From NCBI RefSeq assembly GCF_002532045.1, contig NZ_NWTG01000006.1, positions 1 to 64,000 on the forward strand: a stretch of 64,000 bases of DNA. The letters run 5' to 3'. The notes beneath the pieces are model-generated. The model worked only from the letters and a program-made list of their open reading frames with translations. It did no database searches and was not told the DNA's origin. Source of the DNA: Bradyrhizobium sp. C9 (lineage in GTDB: Bacteria > Pseudomonadota > Alphaproteobacteria > Rhizobiales > Xanthobacteraceae). Position 1 is the stretch's first letter; the number at the start of each line of letters is the position of its first letter. This document shows positions 1 to 8,439 of the stretch, one piece after another. Both the position numbers and the translations under genes were made by a program.

Positions 1-116
1 CTCATTCTGGCACACTGATGCCGTAGGGGGCCGTCCACCCCATCAACCACAGGGGAGTGTTGTTGAAGAGGGCTGTAGCCCCAGCATCGCGCCACAACGA
101 GCATTTGGGGTAATGG

Positions 117-136
117 GTCCCGGCCTTCGCCGGGAC
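117..136. repeat. Short palindromic hairpin in gene-free start of window
   Basis: A perfect 8-bp stem (GTCCCGGC / GCCGGGAC) with a CTTC loop. Similar hairpins are dispersed in Bradyrhizobium intergenic DNA. The first 277 bases hold nothing else that I can support. Confidence 0.55.
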
Positions 137-277
137 GACAGTGAGGGTGGGTCGCGATTCAGGACGTCAAAGAGCGCCATGTCATCAACTCCCGCGTAGA
201 AAGAAACACCTCCCCGCTTGACCTTGCCCCTGCGGCCGCCTCCATAGAAGCGCGGTCAGACGACGCGAGGTGATTCG

Positions 278-1309
278 ATGAATGCTCCTGCTGCCCGTTT
301 CCTCAGCCCGTCCGAAGCTGCAAGGCAGCTCGGGATCTCGGCGAAAGCGCTGCGCCTTTACGAAGAGCGCGGCCTGATCGCGCCCGGCCGCACGCCGGCT
401 GGATGGCGCGCCTATGGTGCGGCCGCAATGGCGCGCGGCGCCGAGATCGTCGCGCTGCGCGCGCTCGGCCTCAGCATCAATGAAGTGGCGCGGATCCTGA
501 GCGGCGACGCCGCCGTCCTCGATCGCGTGCTGGCCGCGCATGAGGCGACGCTCGAAGCGGGGATGCGCCAATCCAGCGACAGCATCGCCAGGGTACGCCG
601 GCTGCGCGCCGACCTCGGCCGCGGCAAAATGCCCGCGACGTGCGACCTCATCGGTGCGGTCAGGACAAGACCCGCGATCGGCGTCGCGTTCGATCTGCCG
701 TGGCCGTGGGGCGGCGAGCGCTTCGAGCTGCGCGACATCAAGCTGCTGAACCACGTCGTCGGTCCGCTCGGCAGCGGCAAGACGCGCCTCGCGCAGCGGC
801 TCGCCGAGGTGCTGCCCAACGCAATCTTCGTGGGGCTGGATCGCACCGCCGACGGCGGCGCTTCCGTTCGTGCGCGGCTCGATGCCGACCCGGCGCACAA
901 GGCAAGGGTCGAGGCGAGCCTTGCCGTCCTGCTCGCCGATGGCGCGGTGGAGTCGGCCGCGCTGACCACCCTGCTCGCCGCGCTCGAAGCCGATAGCGAC
1001 ACCATCCTGGTGATCGACATGCTCGAGCATGGGCTCGATGCGGCCAGCCAGGAGGCCGTGATCGCGCATCTGCGCCGCCGCGGGCCCGAGGCGCGGCCGC
1101 TGTTCTTCCTCACACGCTCCACCGCGATCCTGGACCTCGACGCGGTCGGCGACGATGAAGCGATCATCCTCTGCCCCGCCAATCACAGCGTGCCGATCTG
1201 CGTCACAGCCACTCCCGGCGCCACCGGCTATGAAGCGGTCGCGACCTGCCTCGCCTCGCCGGCAGTGCGGGCGCGCACCGAAGGCATGGTTGCGTGGCGG
1301 TCTTCCTGA
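278..1309 (+). CDS. MerR-family regulator fused to a P-loop ATPase-like domain
   Basis: The 343-residue protein starts with a MerR-type winged helix (about residues 8-75, including ALRLYEERGLI and WRAYG), which should bind promoter DNA. A helical linker follows at about 78-115. The C-terminal half has a Walker A motif, GPLGSGKT, at residues 162-169 and a Walker B-like ILVIDMLEHGLD that resembles an ABC or SMC ATPase. MerR proteins normally end in a small ligand-binding region, so a nucleotide-binding effector domain is unusual. The ATP-sensing role is inferred. It lies upstream of and parallel to a LysR gene. The ATG at 278 begins just before the recognisable HTH. Confidence 0.8.
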   Translation: MNAPAARFLSPSEAARQLGISAKALRLYEERGLIAPGRTPAGWRAYGAAAMARGAEIVALRALGLSINEVARILSGDAAVLDRVLAAHEATLEAGMRQSSDSIARVRRLRADLGRGKMPATCDLIGAVRTRPAIGVAFDLPWPWGGERFELRDIKLLNHVVGPLGSGKTRLAQRLAEVLPNAIFVGLDRTADGGASVRARLDADPAHKARVEASLAVLLADGAVESAALTTLLAALEADSDTILVIDMLEHGLDAASQEAVIAHLRRRGPEARPLFFLTRSTAILDLDAVGDDEAIILCPANHSVPICVTATPGATGYEAVATCLASPAVRARTEGMVAWRSS

Positions 1310-1366
1310 TTTCTCGCATTGGTTGTATTATAATCACGCGACAAGGTTGGATGCACGGCGAAAAAA

Positions 1367-1385
1367 GTGTGCTATAAGCTCACAC
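1367..1385. promoter_or_regulatory. Inverted repeat just upstream of LysR gene
   Basis: GTGTG and CACAC arms separated by nine AT-rich bases (CTATAAGCT) end one base before the LysR start codon. The position fits an autoregulatory site or a leader hairpin. No experimental support; inference only. Confidence 0.35.
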
Positions 1386-1386
1386 A

Positions 1387-2382
1387 ATGACCGAGCTTCC
1401 CCGTACCCAGGCCTTGCGTTGCTTCATCACGGTTGCCCGTGAGGGCACTGTATCGCGCGCTGCAGCGATGCTGAAACTGACCCAGCCGGCGGTCAGCCTG
1501 CAACTCAAGGCGCTGGAGGAAAGCACCGGGATGCAGCTGTTCAACCGCACCCCAAACGGCTTCACGCTGACCGAGGCCGGCGCCGCGCTGCTGCCGCTGG
1601 CGCACCGGGCGGTGGCCGCGGCTTCCGACTTCAAGGCGATGGCGGACTCGTTGAACGAGGCGCAACGCGGTACGCTGCGCGTCGGCACCATCCTCGACCC
1701 CGAATTCACCCGGCTCGGGCCGTTCGTGCGCAGCCTTGCGATGTCCTCGCAACGCACCGAGGTGTTCTTGCGCCATGGCGTCAGCGACGACGTGCTGGCG
1801 CAGGTCGGCCGGGGCGAGCTCGACGTCGGCTACTATGTCGACGCCACGCCGCAGGAACAACTGGTCCATCACAGCTTTGGCGAGCGGACCATCGCCGACG
1901 GCCGCTACCAGCTGGCGCCGCTGCTCAGTTACGACTACCGCGTGATCGCCCCGATCGGCTGGCGGGACCGGGTGATCGGCAAGGGCTGGGCCGAGCTCGC
2001 CGAGTTGCCGTGGCTCGCGACACCGCCGCATTCCGGCCATCGCCGGCTGCTCGACGACATCTTCCGTCCGCTCGGCGCCTTGCCGAAGCGGGTCGGCTAC
2101 ACCGATCAGGAAGAGGCGATGATCGACTTCGTCGAATCCGGCCTCTGCCTCGCGCTCGCGCGCGACAGCGTGCTGGCGCCGCGGATGGCGCGTCCGCATC
2201 AATTCGTGGTCGCCGACAAGGTGAAGCTGACCTGCGATCTCTCCTTCGCCTGTCTTGCCGCCCGCCGCCAGGAGCCGGTGATCGCCCACGCCTTCGCGGC
2301 GGTGCGCGCGGTGTGGAATATCAAGCCGGCGATCGCCGGCGCCGGGCCGACACGAACGCGCAAGGTCGCGAAGAACGTCTGA
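1387..2382 (+). CDS. LysR-family transcriptional regulator
   Basis: A 331-residue regulator with the LysR layout: an N-terminal winged HTH at about residues 5-64 (RAAAMLKLTQPAVSLQLKAL) followed by a periplasmic-binding-like effector domain from about 90 to 300. Length is normal for the family. It follows the MerR-ATPase gene by 77 bases, in an AT-rich gap that could hold its own promoter. LysR genes usually control a neighbour, but no divergent target is present here, so the regulon is unknown. Confidence 0.88.
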   Translation: MTELPRTQALRCFITVAREGTVSRAAAMLKLTQPAVSLQLKALEESTGMQLFNRTPNGFTLTEAGAALLPLAHRAVAAASDFKAMADSLNEAQRGTLRVGTILDPEFTRLGPFVRSLAMSSQRTEVFLRHGVSDDVLAQVGRGELDVGYYVDATPQEQLVHHSFGERTIADGRYQLAPLLSYDYRVIAPIGWRDRVIGKGWAELAELPWLATPPHSGHRRLLDDIFRPLGALPKRVGYTDQEEAMIDFVESGLCLALARDSVLAPRMARPHQFVVADKVKLTCDLSFACLAARRQEPVIAHAFAAVRAVWNIKPAIAGAGPTRTRKVAKNV

Positions 2383-2455
2383 CGCGAACCGGTCGGAAAT
2401 ATTGGCCGTTGCGGCGCGCCACACTATGGTGTGACACCGGGGTTGTGCCCACGGC

Positions 2456-2989
2456 GTGAATGGCAACGGAGCGAGAAACGGTTTCGTGAGAGGCTATCGA
2501 AGCGCGCGCATCACCGCCTTCTGCGCCGCGCTTGTGATGCTGGCGCTGGATCAGCTGACCAAGCTTTGGGCGCTTCGCGCGCTGGAAGCCGGCGCCACCG
2601 TCAAGCTCCCGGGCCCGATTGACCTTACCCTCGTGTTCAATCGCAGCAACGCATTCGGTCTCGTTCCCGACTACGGAGCGTTGTCGCGGTGGACGCTCGC
2701 GTCCGTTGGACTTGCCGCAGCGGCGGCCCTGCTCGGATCGGTCCTGCGGCGATCGACATCGACCCTCAACGCCTTTGGATTCGCCTTGGTCGGCGCCGGA
2801 GCCGCTGGAAATGCGATCGACCGGCTTCGATTGGGTGCCGTCGTCGACCTGTTCGATGCCTCGAAACTTCGCTTTGTCTGGATCTTCAACGTCGCCGATG
2901 TTTCGATCGATTTGGGCATCGTGCTTGTCTTGCTGACCGCGCTCCTGCCGTCCTTGGAGATCACCAAGGCAGGCCACGGCGACAGCTAG
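2456..2989 (+). CDS. lspA: Signal peptidase II (lipoprotein signal peptidase)
   Basis: Cleaves the signal peptide of diacylglyceryl-prolipoproteins in the inner membrane. The family motifs are visible: LDQLTK near the N-terminus, FNRSNAFGL, and the two catalytic aspartate motifs GNAIDR and FNVADVSID. Four hydrophobic segments match the fold. The start is a GTG at 2456 (177 residues). A second GTG at 2486 would give 167 residues, nearer the usual size, with GGAG at 2468-2471 upstream. There is no ileS or lipoprotein gene beside it, so it may be a second copy. Confidence 0.85.
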   Translation: MNGNGARNGFVRGYRSARITAFCAALVMLALDQLTKLWALRALEAGATVKLPGPIDLTLVFNRSNAFGLVPDYGALSRWTLASVGLAAAAALLGSVLRRSTSTLNAFGFALVGAGAAGNAIDRLRLGAVVDLFDASKLRFVWIFNVADVSIDLGIVLVLLTALLPSLEITKAGHGDS

Positions 2990-2998
2990 GCTGAGATC

Positions 2999-3211
2999 CT
3001 AAGCCGCGACGACCAGCGGCCGCGTCATCTCCGCCATGGCCGGCACCAGCGACGGCGCCTCGCAATCCTGCAGGGCGAGCTCGTTGACGAGCTCGCGCAG
3101 CCGCGGCGGCAAATCGGCGTAGTCATCGCGCAGCGCGTAGCGCAGCCGCTCGCCGATCTCTTCGCAGATGGCGCGCGCGTGCTCCGGCGCGATCGGATGA
3201 TGCTCAATCAT
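2999..3211 (-). CDS. Small conserved-looking protein of unknown function
   Basis: A 70-residue soluble protein beginning MIEHHPIAPEHARAICEEIG. It is predicted to be mostly helical, with no recognised domain. Its ATG overlaps the stop of the preceding 38-codon reading frame (ATGATTGA), which suggests translational coupling. Longer in-frame starts upstream would run through that small gene and are less likely. Function unknown. Confidence 0.6.
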   Translation of the reverse strand: MIEHHPIAPEHARAICEEIGERLRYALRDDYADLPPRLRELVNELALQDCEAPSLVPAMAEMTRPLVVAA

Positions 3212-3320
3212 GGACGTGGACCGCTTGCGACGGCTGCGCGCCGTCCAACTGCACGCCTGCAACCACGGATCCCGCATACGCAGATGCGATCAAGACGAGG
3301 ATCCGAACAATGCTGAACAT
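3204..3320 (-). CDS. Tiny secreted or membrane peptide (38 aa), coupled to next gene
   Basis: On the minus strand an ATG at 3320 is preceded by a strong ribosome binding site (AAGGGAG, 9 bases upstream). It opens a 38-residue frame starting MFSIVRILVLIASAYAGSVV, which looks like a signal peptide or single membrane segment followed by a short polar tail ending VHVHD. Its TGA lies inside the start of the 70-residue gene (ATGATTGA). No family is recognised. It could be a real small exported peptide or a leader that tunes translation of the next gene. Confidence 0.5.
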   Translation of the reverse strand: MFSIVRILVLIASAYAGSVVAGVQLDGAQPSQAVHVHD

Positions 3321-3572
3321 GGTTCGTACTCCCTTTTCCCGTCCTTCAATAACAGCAGGACGTTGCCGCCCGATTAGGGAAACTGGTTCCTGCGGCCTTT
3401 AGGGGATTGGTAAACGCCGGGTTCAGGACCGTGCCGCAGCCGGGGCGCCGCCCGGATGTCCCCAATCAGGGGGACAGACGTATCGGGCGGAATCAATAAG
3501 ATGCGAAACCGGACGCCGGTCGGCTATCATCGGCCGCACCGACACAAAAAGAACCTGCTGGGAGGATTTGCA

Positions 3573-4721
3573 ATGAAGCTGGCCATGGCCGGACTCTGGG
3601 TACTCGCGGGCGCGCTGCTGGCGGCGCCGGACGCGCGGGCCGACATCAAGGTCGGCGTCGTGGTGTCCGGATCCGGGCCGGGCTCGGCGCTCGGCCAGCC
3701 GCAGATGCGCACCATCGCCGCGCTGCCGAAGGAGATCGGCGGCGAGAAGGTGGTCTATATCGCGCTCGACGACGAATCCGATCCGACCAAGGGCACGCAG
3801 AATGCCCGCCGCCTCGTGATCCAGGACGGCGTCGACATCCTGATCGGCTCCTCGCTGACCCCGGTGACCATGCCGATGCTCGACGTCGCCTTCGAATCCA
3901 AGACGCCGATCATCTCGCTCGCCGCGGCGACCGCGATCGTGCGGCCGATGGACGAGCGCCGCCGCTGGGCATTCAAGGTGGTCCCCAATGACGACCTGAT
4001 GGCGGCGGCAATCCTGAAATACATCGCGAAATCCGGCATCAAGACCCTCGGCTATATCGGCGTCTCCGACGGCTATGGCGAAGGCTACTACAATGAGGTC
4101 TCGCGGCTGGCTCCCACGCTCGGCCTCACCGTCACGACCCATGAGGTCTATGCGCGCGCCGACACCAGCGCGATGGGCCAGGCGCTGAAGGTGATCGCAA
4201 CGAACCCGGAGGCGGTGTTCATCGCGTCCGCGGGCACGCCGGCGGTGCTGCCGCAGGAGGCGCTGCGCAGCCGCGGCTATGCCGGCAAGATCTTCCAGAC
4301 CCACGGCGTTGCGTCGGAGGAATTCATCAAGCTCGGCGGCGCCAATGTCGAGGGCGCGATCTTCACCGGCGAAGCGTTCACCATCGCCGACGATCTGCCG
4401 GCGAGCGATCCGTTCCGCCAGGCGCGCGACGAGTTCGTGTCGTCCTACGAGAAGGTCAACGGGCAAAAGCCGAACATCTTCGGCGCCCACCTGTGGGACG
4501 CCGTCACGCTGTTCAAGCGGGCGGCGGCCAGCGCGCTGAAGACGGCCAAGCCCGGCACGCCGGAATTCCGCGCCGCACTGCGCGACGAGCTCGAGCGCGG
4601 CAAGGACGTCTACCTCAACAACGGCCTCTCGACCATGAGCCCGACCGACCACAACGGCTATGACGAGCGGTCGGCGTTCCTGATCAAGGTCGAGGCTGGC
4701 AAGTTCAGGCTGGTGAAGTAG
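3573..4721 (+). CDS. ABC transporter periplasmic substrate-binding protein, branched-chain amino acid type
   Basis: A 382-residue LivK-like (type I periplasmic-binding fold) receptor. The start at 3573 has GGAGGA at 3561-3566 and gives a clean signal peptide (MKLAMAGLWVLAGALLAAP, cleaved near ARA-DIK). An upstream in-frame start would bury the signal peptide and is rejected. The mature protein has the two alternating alpha/beta lobes of the family (KVGVVVSGSGPGSALGQ, then LIGSSLTPVTMPM). No permease or ATPase genes are adjacent, so it is an orphan receptor. The ligand cannot be read from sequence. Confidence 0.88.
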   Translation: MKLAMAGLWVLAGALLAAPDARADIKVGVVVSGSGPGSALGQPQMRTIAALPKEIGGEKVVYIALDDESDPTKGTQNARRLVIQDGVDILIGSSLTPVTMPMLDVAFESKTPIISLAAATAIVRPMDERRRWAFKVVPNDDLMAAAILKYIAKSGIKTLGYIGVSDGYGEGYYNEVSRLAPTLGLTVTTHEVYARADTSAMGQALKVIATNPEAVFIASAGTPAVLPQEALRSRGYAGKIFQTHGVASEEFIKLGGANVEGAIFTGEAFTIADDLPASDPFRQARDEFVSSYEKVNGQKPNIFGAHLWDAVTLFKRAAASALKTAKPGTPEFRAALRDELERGKDVYLNNGLSTMSPTDHNGYDERSAFLIKVEAGKFRLVK

Positions 4722-4745
4722 CGGCTCGCGACCGCACCGGGCGCA

Positions 4746-5381
4746 TCACATCTTGCGCGCCACGATGTAGGGGCGATGATCGTCGCCCCTCGCCGCATGG
4801 TTCTCTGCGGCAACGATCTCGAACCCGCCGGCACCCAGCAACTCGCGCAGCCTGTCGGACGTGAACACGCCGGCATGGGGCGCCATTCCGATCGCGCGCA
4901 TCGCCGGCAGCACGAGCCGGACCAGCGGGTTCATCTCACCGACACAGGGCGTCTTGGAAATGAAAACGCCATCGGCCACCAGCAGCGCGTGAATCCGGCG
5001 GAGGGTGCAGTGCAAGTCCCGAACCAGATGGAGGTAGTTGAGCCCCAGGATGGCGTCGAACGGTCCAGCATCGACCGCCGTGGTATCTGCGGTCGCGACC
5101 CGGAAAGTCAGACCCGGGATCGGCGTCATCGCGTGCTTCTGGTTGGCGATCGCAATCATCTCCGCCGAAATGTCGGTGGCGAGATAGCTCTCGACGCCGC
5201 CCGCGAGCCGGAGCGCCGTGGTGCCGGTCCCGCAACCGAGCTCCAGCACGCGATCGCCGGATTTCAACAATGCGCGGGTACGGTCCAGCGTGCGCTCATA
5301 TTCGGCCGGCGCTGCGATCGGCCGCGCGGCATATTTGCGTGCAGCCCGGTCCCAGAAGCGGGCGTCGCTTTCGATGGTCAA
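4746..5381 (-). CDS. Class I SAM-dependent methyltransferase
   Basis: A 211-residue single-domain methyltransferase with the SAM-binding motif I VLELGCGTGTTALRLAGG and motif II acidic loop ATDISAEMIAIANQK. Motif IV-like DAILGLNYLHLV follows. The start is taken as a TTG (MTIESDARFW) because GGAGGA lies 10 bases before it; a TTG nine bases upstream would leave almost no spacing. It converges on the binding-protein gene (stop to stop, 24 bases). The substrate is unknown; the architecture fits small molecules or lipids. Confidence 0.82.
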   Translation of the reverse strand: MTIESDARFWDRAARKYAARPIAAPAEYERTLDRTRALLKSGDRVLELGCGTGTTALRLAGGVESYLATDISAEMIAIANQKHAMTPIPGLTFRVATADTTAVDAGPFDAILGLNYLHLVRDLHCTLRRIHALLVADGVFISKTPCVGEMNPLVRLVLPAMRAIGMAPHAGVFTSDRLRELLGAGGFEIVAAENHAARGDDHRPYIVARKM

Positions 5382-5548
5382 GACGGGCAAATCCTCCGGG
5401 CGCGTGCGGGAGCGGAGACCATGAGCAGTCCGCTGCCACCGAGGTCAACTCCGTCAAAATGTCGCGCGACCGAGCGAAGCAGCGGGCCGCTCAGTCCTAC
5501 GCAAATTCCCGGCCGCCTGATCTCATCGCGCTTTGGCTCCTTGTTTGA

Positions 5549-5593
5549 GCATGATCTTTTCGGAAAACCGCTTCGCACTTTTCCGGATCATGC
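5549..5593. repeat. Dispersed palindromic repeat (GCATGATC...GGATCATGC)
   Basis: A 45-bp imperfect palindrome with GCATGATC and GATCATGC ends and a GGAAAA/TTTTCC inner arm. This sequence type is scattered through Bradyrhizobiaceae genomes. It lies in the 213-base gap between the methyltransferase start and the end of the next minus-strand gene. The rest of that gap shows nothing. Confidence 0.65.
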
Positions 5594-5594
5594 T

Positions 5595-5840
5595 TTAGTC
5601 GCCGCCCCAGCGCCAGCGCGGCGGCTCGCCCTTCCACCAGCACACGCCGATGAGCAGGACGCACAGCACGGCGACATAGCCAATGAAGCGGGGGTGCGAG
5701 TGCGGCAGGATCGTCGCGGCGCCTGCGGCGATCAGGGCCGCAAACCCGGCGACAACCGCCCAGCCTTGCCAGTTGTTCGGAGGTCCCCAGCCCCAGCCGT
5801 AACGCTTGGCGGGAAACCAGTATCTGTCGTCACGTGGCAT
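5595..5840 (-). CDS. Small inner-membrane protein, unknown function
   Basis: An 81-residue protein with a Trp/Tyr-rich N-terminus (RYWFPAKRYGWGWGPP), two hydrophobic segments at about residues 28-45 and 51-68, and a short basic tail. This fits a two-helix membrane protein. It sits immediately downstream of the M48 protease gene on the same strand and may share its transcript. No domain is recognised. Confidence 0.6.
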   Translation of the reverse strand: MPRDDRYWFPAKRYGWGWGPPNNWQGWAVVAGFAALIAAGAATILPHSHPRFIGYVAVLCVLLIGVCWWKGEPPRWRWGGD

Positions 5841-5871
5841 GGGATTGCTCCAGTCTCGAAATCCCCCTGCT

Positions 5872-6996
5872 TCACACCTTGCCCTTGCCCGATCCGCAGA
5901 TGCCCTTCAGCGCCTGCCATTCGGTTGGCAACAGCAGCGGCTGGCCCTTGGCCGGGCCGGCGGCATCGGCCTTGTCCATGCGCGCGAGGCGGTCCTCGGT
6001 CAGCGGATGGCTGGCGACCAGCGAGAGCCCCTTGCCGCCTTCCTTGCCGGTGACGCGGAACATCAATTCGCCCATCGGCTTCGCCGGACGGCCGAGCTTG
6101 CGCATGGTCTCGATCGCAAAGGTATCGGCATTGGTCTCGGCGTCGCGCGAATAGGACGACGTCACCAGCGAGCGCGAGGCGAAGATCAGCGCGCCGGACC
6201 CGGTGATGTCGCCGAACAACAGCCCGATCAGGAACGAGGTGCCGCCATTGTGGATCAGCTCGCGCATGCTGTCGCGATGACGGAGATGGCCGAGCTCATG
6301 CGCCAGAACGCCGGCGATCTCGTCGGGATTCTCGGCCTTCTCCAACAGCCCCTCGAACAGATAGACCTTGCCGCCCGGCAGCGCGAAGGCGTTCGGCACC
6401 GAGGTCGCCAGCACGCCCGACTGCACTGAAGTGTCGAGGCCCGCGCTCTCCCGCAGCTTGCCCACCAGCTTCTCGAATGCCGCCTGTCCTGCCGCGTTGC
6501 TGCACGGCTTGCCGTCGAACACCACCTTGACCTGCGCCTCCGCGACGTCGCCGAGCCGCCGCTCGAAGGCGTCAGGCACCAGCGGCGTCAGCCGCTCGGC
6601 GGCGAGCGGCACGCCGAACAGCACCACCACCACGATCGACACCGCAGCCGCGAGCGACCAGCCGACGATGCCGGCGACGGTCTTGCGGTTCGGCAGGTCG
6701 GCTTCGAGCCTGTCGCAGCGCGCGACGACTGCAGCCGTCAGCTGTGCGTCGCGGATTTCGAGCCGCGCCAGGGCAGGCGCAGTCAGGCAGCTCAGCCGCA
6801 GCAGGCCGGACGGGCTGTCGGCGCGGCGGATGTCGGCAAACGCCCAGCGCGCCAGCAGTTCGCCGCCCTCGCTGATCTCCAGCGCATCGGACAGTCCGAG
6901 CGCGACGATGCGCCGGCGGCTCGATGCACCGTCGAAGAACACCGCGCCCGGGACCGGCGGCGCCGCGGAACTGGCCTCGTTGAAATCGGCTTCCAT
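5872..6996 (-). CDS. M48-family membrane zinc metalloprotease
   Basis: A 374-residue protein with the zinc motif HELGH at residues 233-237 and the third ligand glutamate in RDAETNAD (E287), as in HtpX/BepA-type M48 peptidases. A single membrane segment at about 106-130 separates an N-terminal cytoplasmic region from the catalytic domain, which is therefore probably periplasmic. The ATG at 6996 follows the stop of the DUF898 gene by four bases, so the two are co-transcribed. A role in envelope protein quality control is inferred from the family. Confidence 0.88.
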   Translation of the reverse strand: MEADFNEASSAAPPVPGAVFFDGASSRRRIVALGLSDALEISEGGELLARWAFADIRRADSPSGLLRLSCLTAPALARLEIRDAQLTAAVVARCDRLEADLPNRKTVAGIVGWSLAAAVSIVVVVLFGVPLAAERLTPLVPDAFERRLGDVAEAQVKVVFDGKPCSNAAGQAAFEKLVGKLRESAGLDTSVQSGVLATSVPNAFALPGGKVYLFEGLLEKAENPDEIAGVLAHELGHLRHRDSMRELIHNGGTSFLIGLLFGDITGSGALIFASRSLVTSSYSRDAETNADTFAIETMRKLGRPAKPMGELMFRVTGKEGGKGLSLVASHPLTEDRLARMDKADAAGPAKGQPLLLPTEWQALKGICGSGKGKV

Positions 6997-7000
6997 GGCG

Positions 7001-8161
7001 CTAGAATCCCGCGACGTCGAGGCCGTCGGCGAAACCTTCGCCGAGCGCATTGGCGAGTTCGCCGCGCGCGGTGACGTTGGCCGCCGCCTCGATGTTGTGC
7101 ACGATGGTCGAGGACAGCACCCTGACCCAGAGATCGCGCATCAGATAGACCCGCATCACCACATTCATCGCCAGCGCAAAGGCGAGATAGCCGATGCCGA
7201 GCAGCACGATCAGGGGAATGCTCTTGGCGAACGCCTCGGTCCTGAAGAAGTCGACGATCGAGGAGCCGTCCATGCTCGCGACCAGGAAGGTGCAGAGCAC
7301 GAGATAGGCCGCGAACACCATGGCGAGCAGCACGACCCAGCCGATCACCTTCCAGTACAGGCCGATCAGCGCGCTGCGGCGCATGGTGGATTCCAGCCGG
7401 ACCTCGCCGAAGCGGATGCCCGACAGCCACCAGCGCCACTCGATCGCCTTGAACGCGGCATAGGCGAACGGTGCGAAGATCGTGCTGTAGAGCGCGAACG
7501 GCATCAGGAGCCAGAGCCACCAGCCGCGCTTGAAGAAATCCCAGCCGCGGCCCTCGAACGAGCCTTGCAGATCGCCGTAATAGGAATGCCGCATCTTGTA
7601 ACGCTCGAGCGCCGCCTCGCGCCAGGGCAGCGCGAGACCGAGCGTGACCACGACCAAGAGGCCCCACAGCGAGGCCTTCAGCGCATAGATCCAGCCCGAG
7701 CCGCTCATCCAGAAGCGGACTCCGCGCCACACCGTGCGGGTCAGCCGATAGCGCCGCGCGCGATAGATCGCGAACTGGCCGAACAGATAGAAGAACGCGA
7801 CCAGCGGCAGCGAGGCGAACGCCTTGAGATGCTCGGCCTCGATGCCGATCAGGAAATACCCGACATAGACCGGCACGAGGATGGCGAGCGCGACCAGAAA
7901 GCCGATCAGCAGCTCCTTGCCACGGCCGGTATATTCCGGCGCGTCGCCGTCGATCACGGTGTTCGACCAGAGGTGACGGCGGATGTCGGTGGTGAGCCAG
8001 AACCGGTAGAAGCCGAGCGTCACGAGCTCGAGCCCGGCGCCGCGCGCGACCAGGCGGAAGAACTCCTTCCGGTTCCCTGAAAACGCCACCGGCATCGGCG
8101 GCGGGACCGGTTGCGGCGGCGGCTGCGGCGGCCCCAGCGGGGTCCAGCTCATGTCGTTCAC
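7001..8161 (-). CDS. YjgN-like DUF898 multi-span membrane protein
   Basis: A 386-residue polytopic protein. A proline-rich N-terminus (PPQPPPQPVPPP) leads into repeated units rich in aromatic residues (GFYRFWLTTDIRRHLW; VTLGLALPWREAALERYKMRHSYYGD), the hallmark of DUF898/YjgN. About eight hydrophobic segments are visible. The start is a GTG with CGGAG seven bases upstream; an ATG at 8152 is the alternative. It is followed at four bases by the M48 protease gene, suggesting that the two proteins work together in the membrane. The molecular function of DUF898 is not known to me. Confidence 0.82.
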   Translation of the reverse strand: MNDMSWTPLGPPQPPPQPVPPPMPVAFSGNRKEFFRLVARGAGLELVTLGFYRFWLTTDIRRHLWSNTVIDGDAPEYTGRGKELLIGFLVALAILVPVYVGYFLIGIEAEHLKAFASLPLVAFFYLFGQFAIYRARRYRLTRTVWRGVRFWMSGSGWIYALKASLWGLLVVVTLGLALPWREAALERYKMRHSYYGDLQGSFEGRGWDFFKRGWWLWLLMPFALYSTIFAPFAYAAFKAIEWRWWLSGIRFGEVRLESTMRRSALIGLYWKVIGWVVLLAMVFAAYLVLCTFLVASMDGSSIVDFFRTEAFAKSIPLIVLLGIGYLAFALAMNVVMRVYLMRDLWVRVLSSTIVHNIEAAANVTARGELANALGEGFADGLDVAGF

Positions 8162-8439
8162 GGGGTAGCTCCGGGACGGGACAATCTCTGCGCATCAAAA
8201 GCACAGGTTTGTCGCTCCGAGTGTGATCCAGGTTTCATACGAGGTCGAGAGCGGGGCGGCCGGATTTGGCGGGTTGCGGTTGGCTTTGCCTTAACGGGAC
8301 TGCTGGAGATCGGCGGCGAGCCGAAAGGCCACCCCATTGCCGCCCCCGGTGTCACGCGCTTCGAACCCAAAGCGGGAACTTACCGACTTAACGGACATGC
8401 CGAACGGCAACGACGTTTCCACGAGCGCGAGGAAACACG

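Noticed and set aside
185-1186. Long minus-strand reading frame opposite the MerR-ATPase gene
   Set aside because: It is a shadow of a high-GC gene: its protein is Arg/Ala/Gly-rich and matches no fold, while the plus frame has clear HTH and P-loop motifs.
3423-4652. 409-codon minus-strand frame opposite the binding-protein gene
   Set aside because: The plus frame has a ribosome site, signal peptide and family fold.
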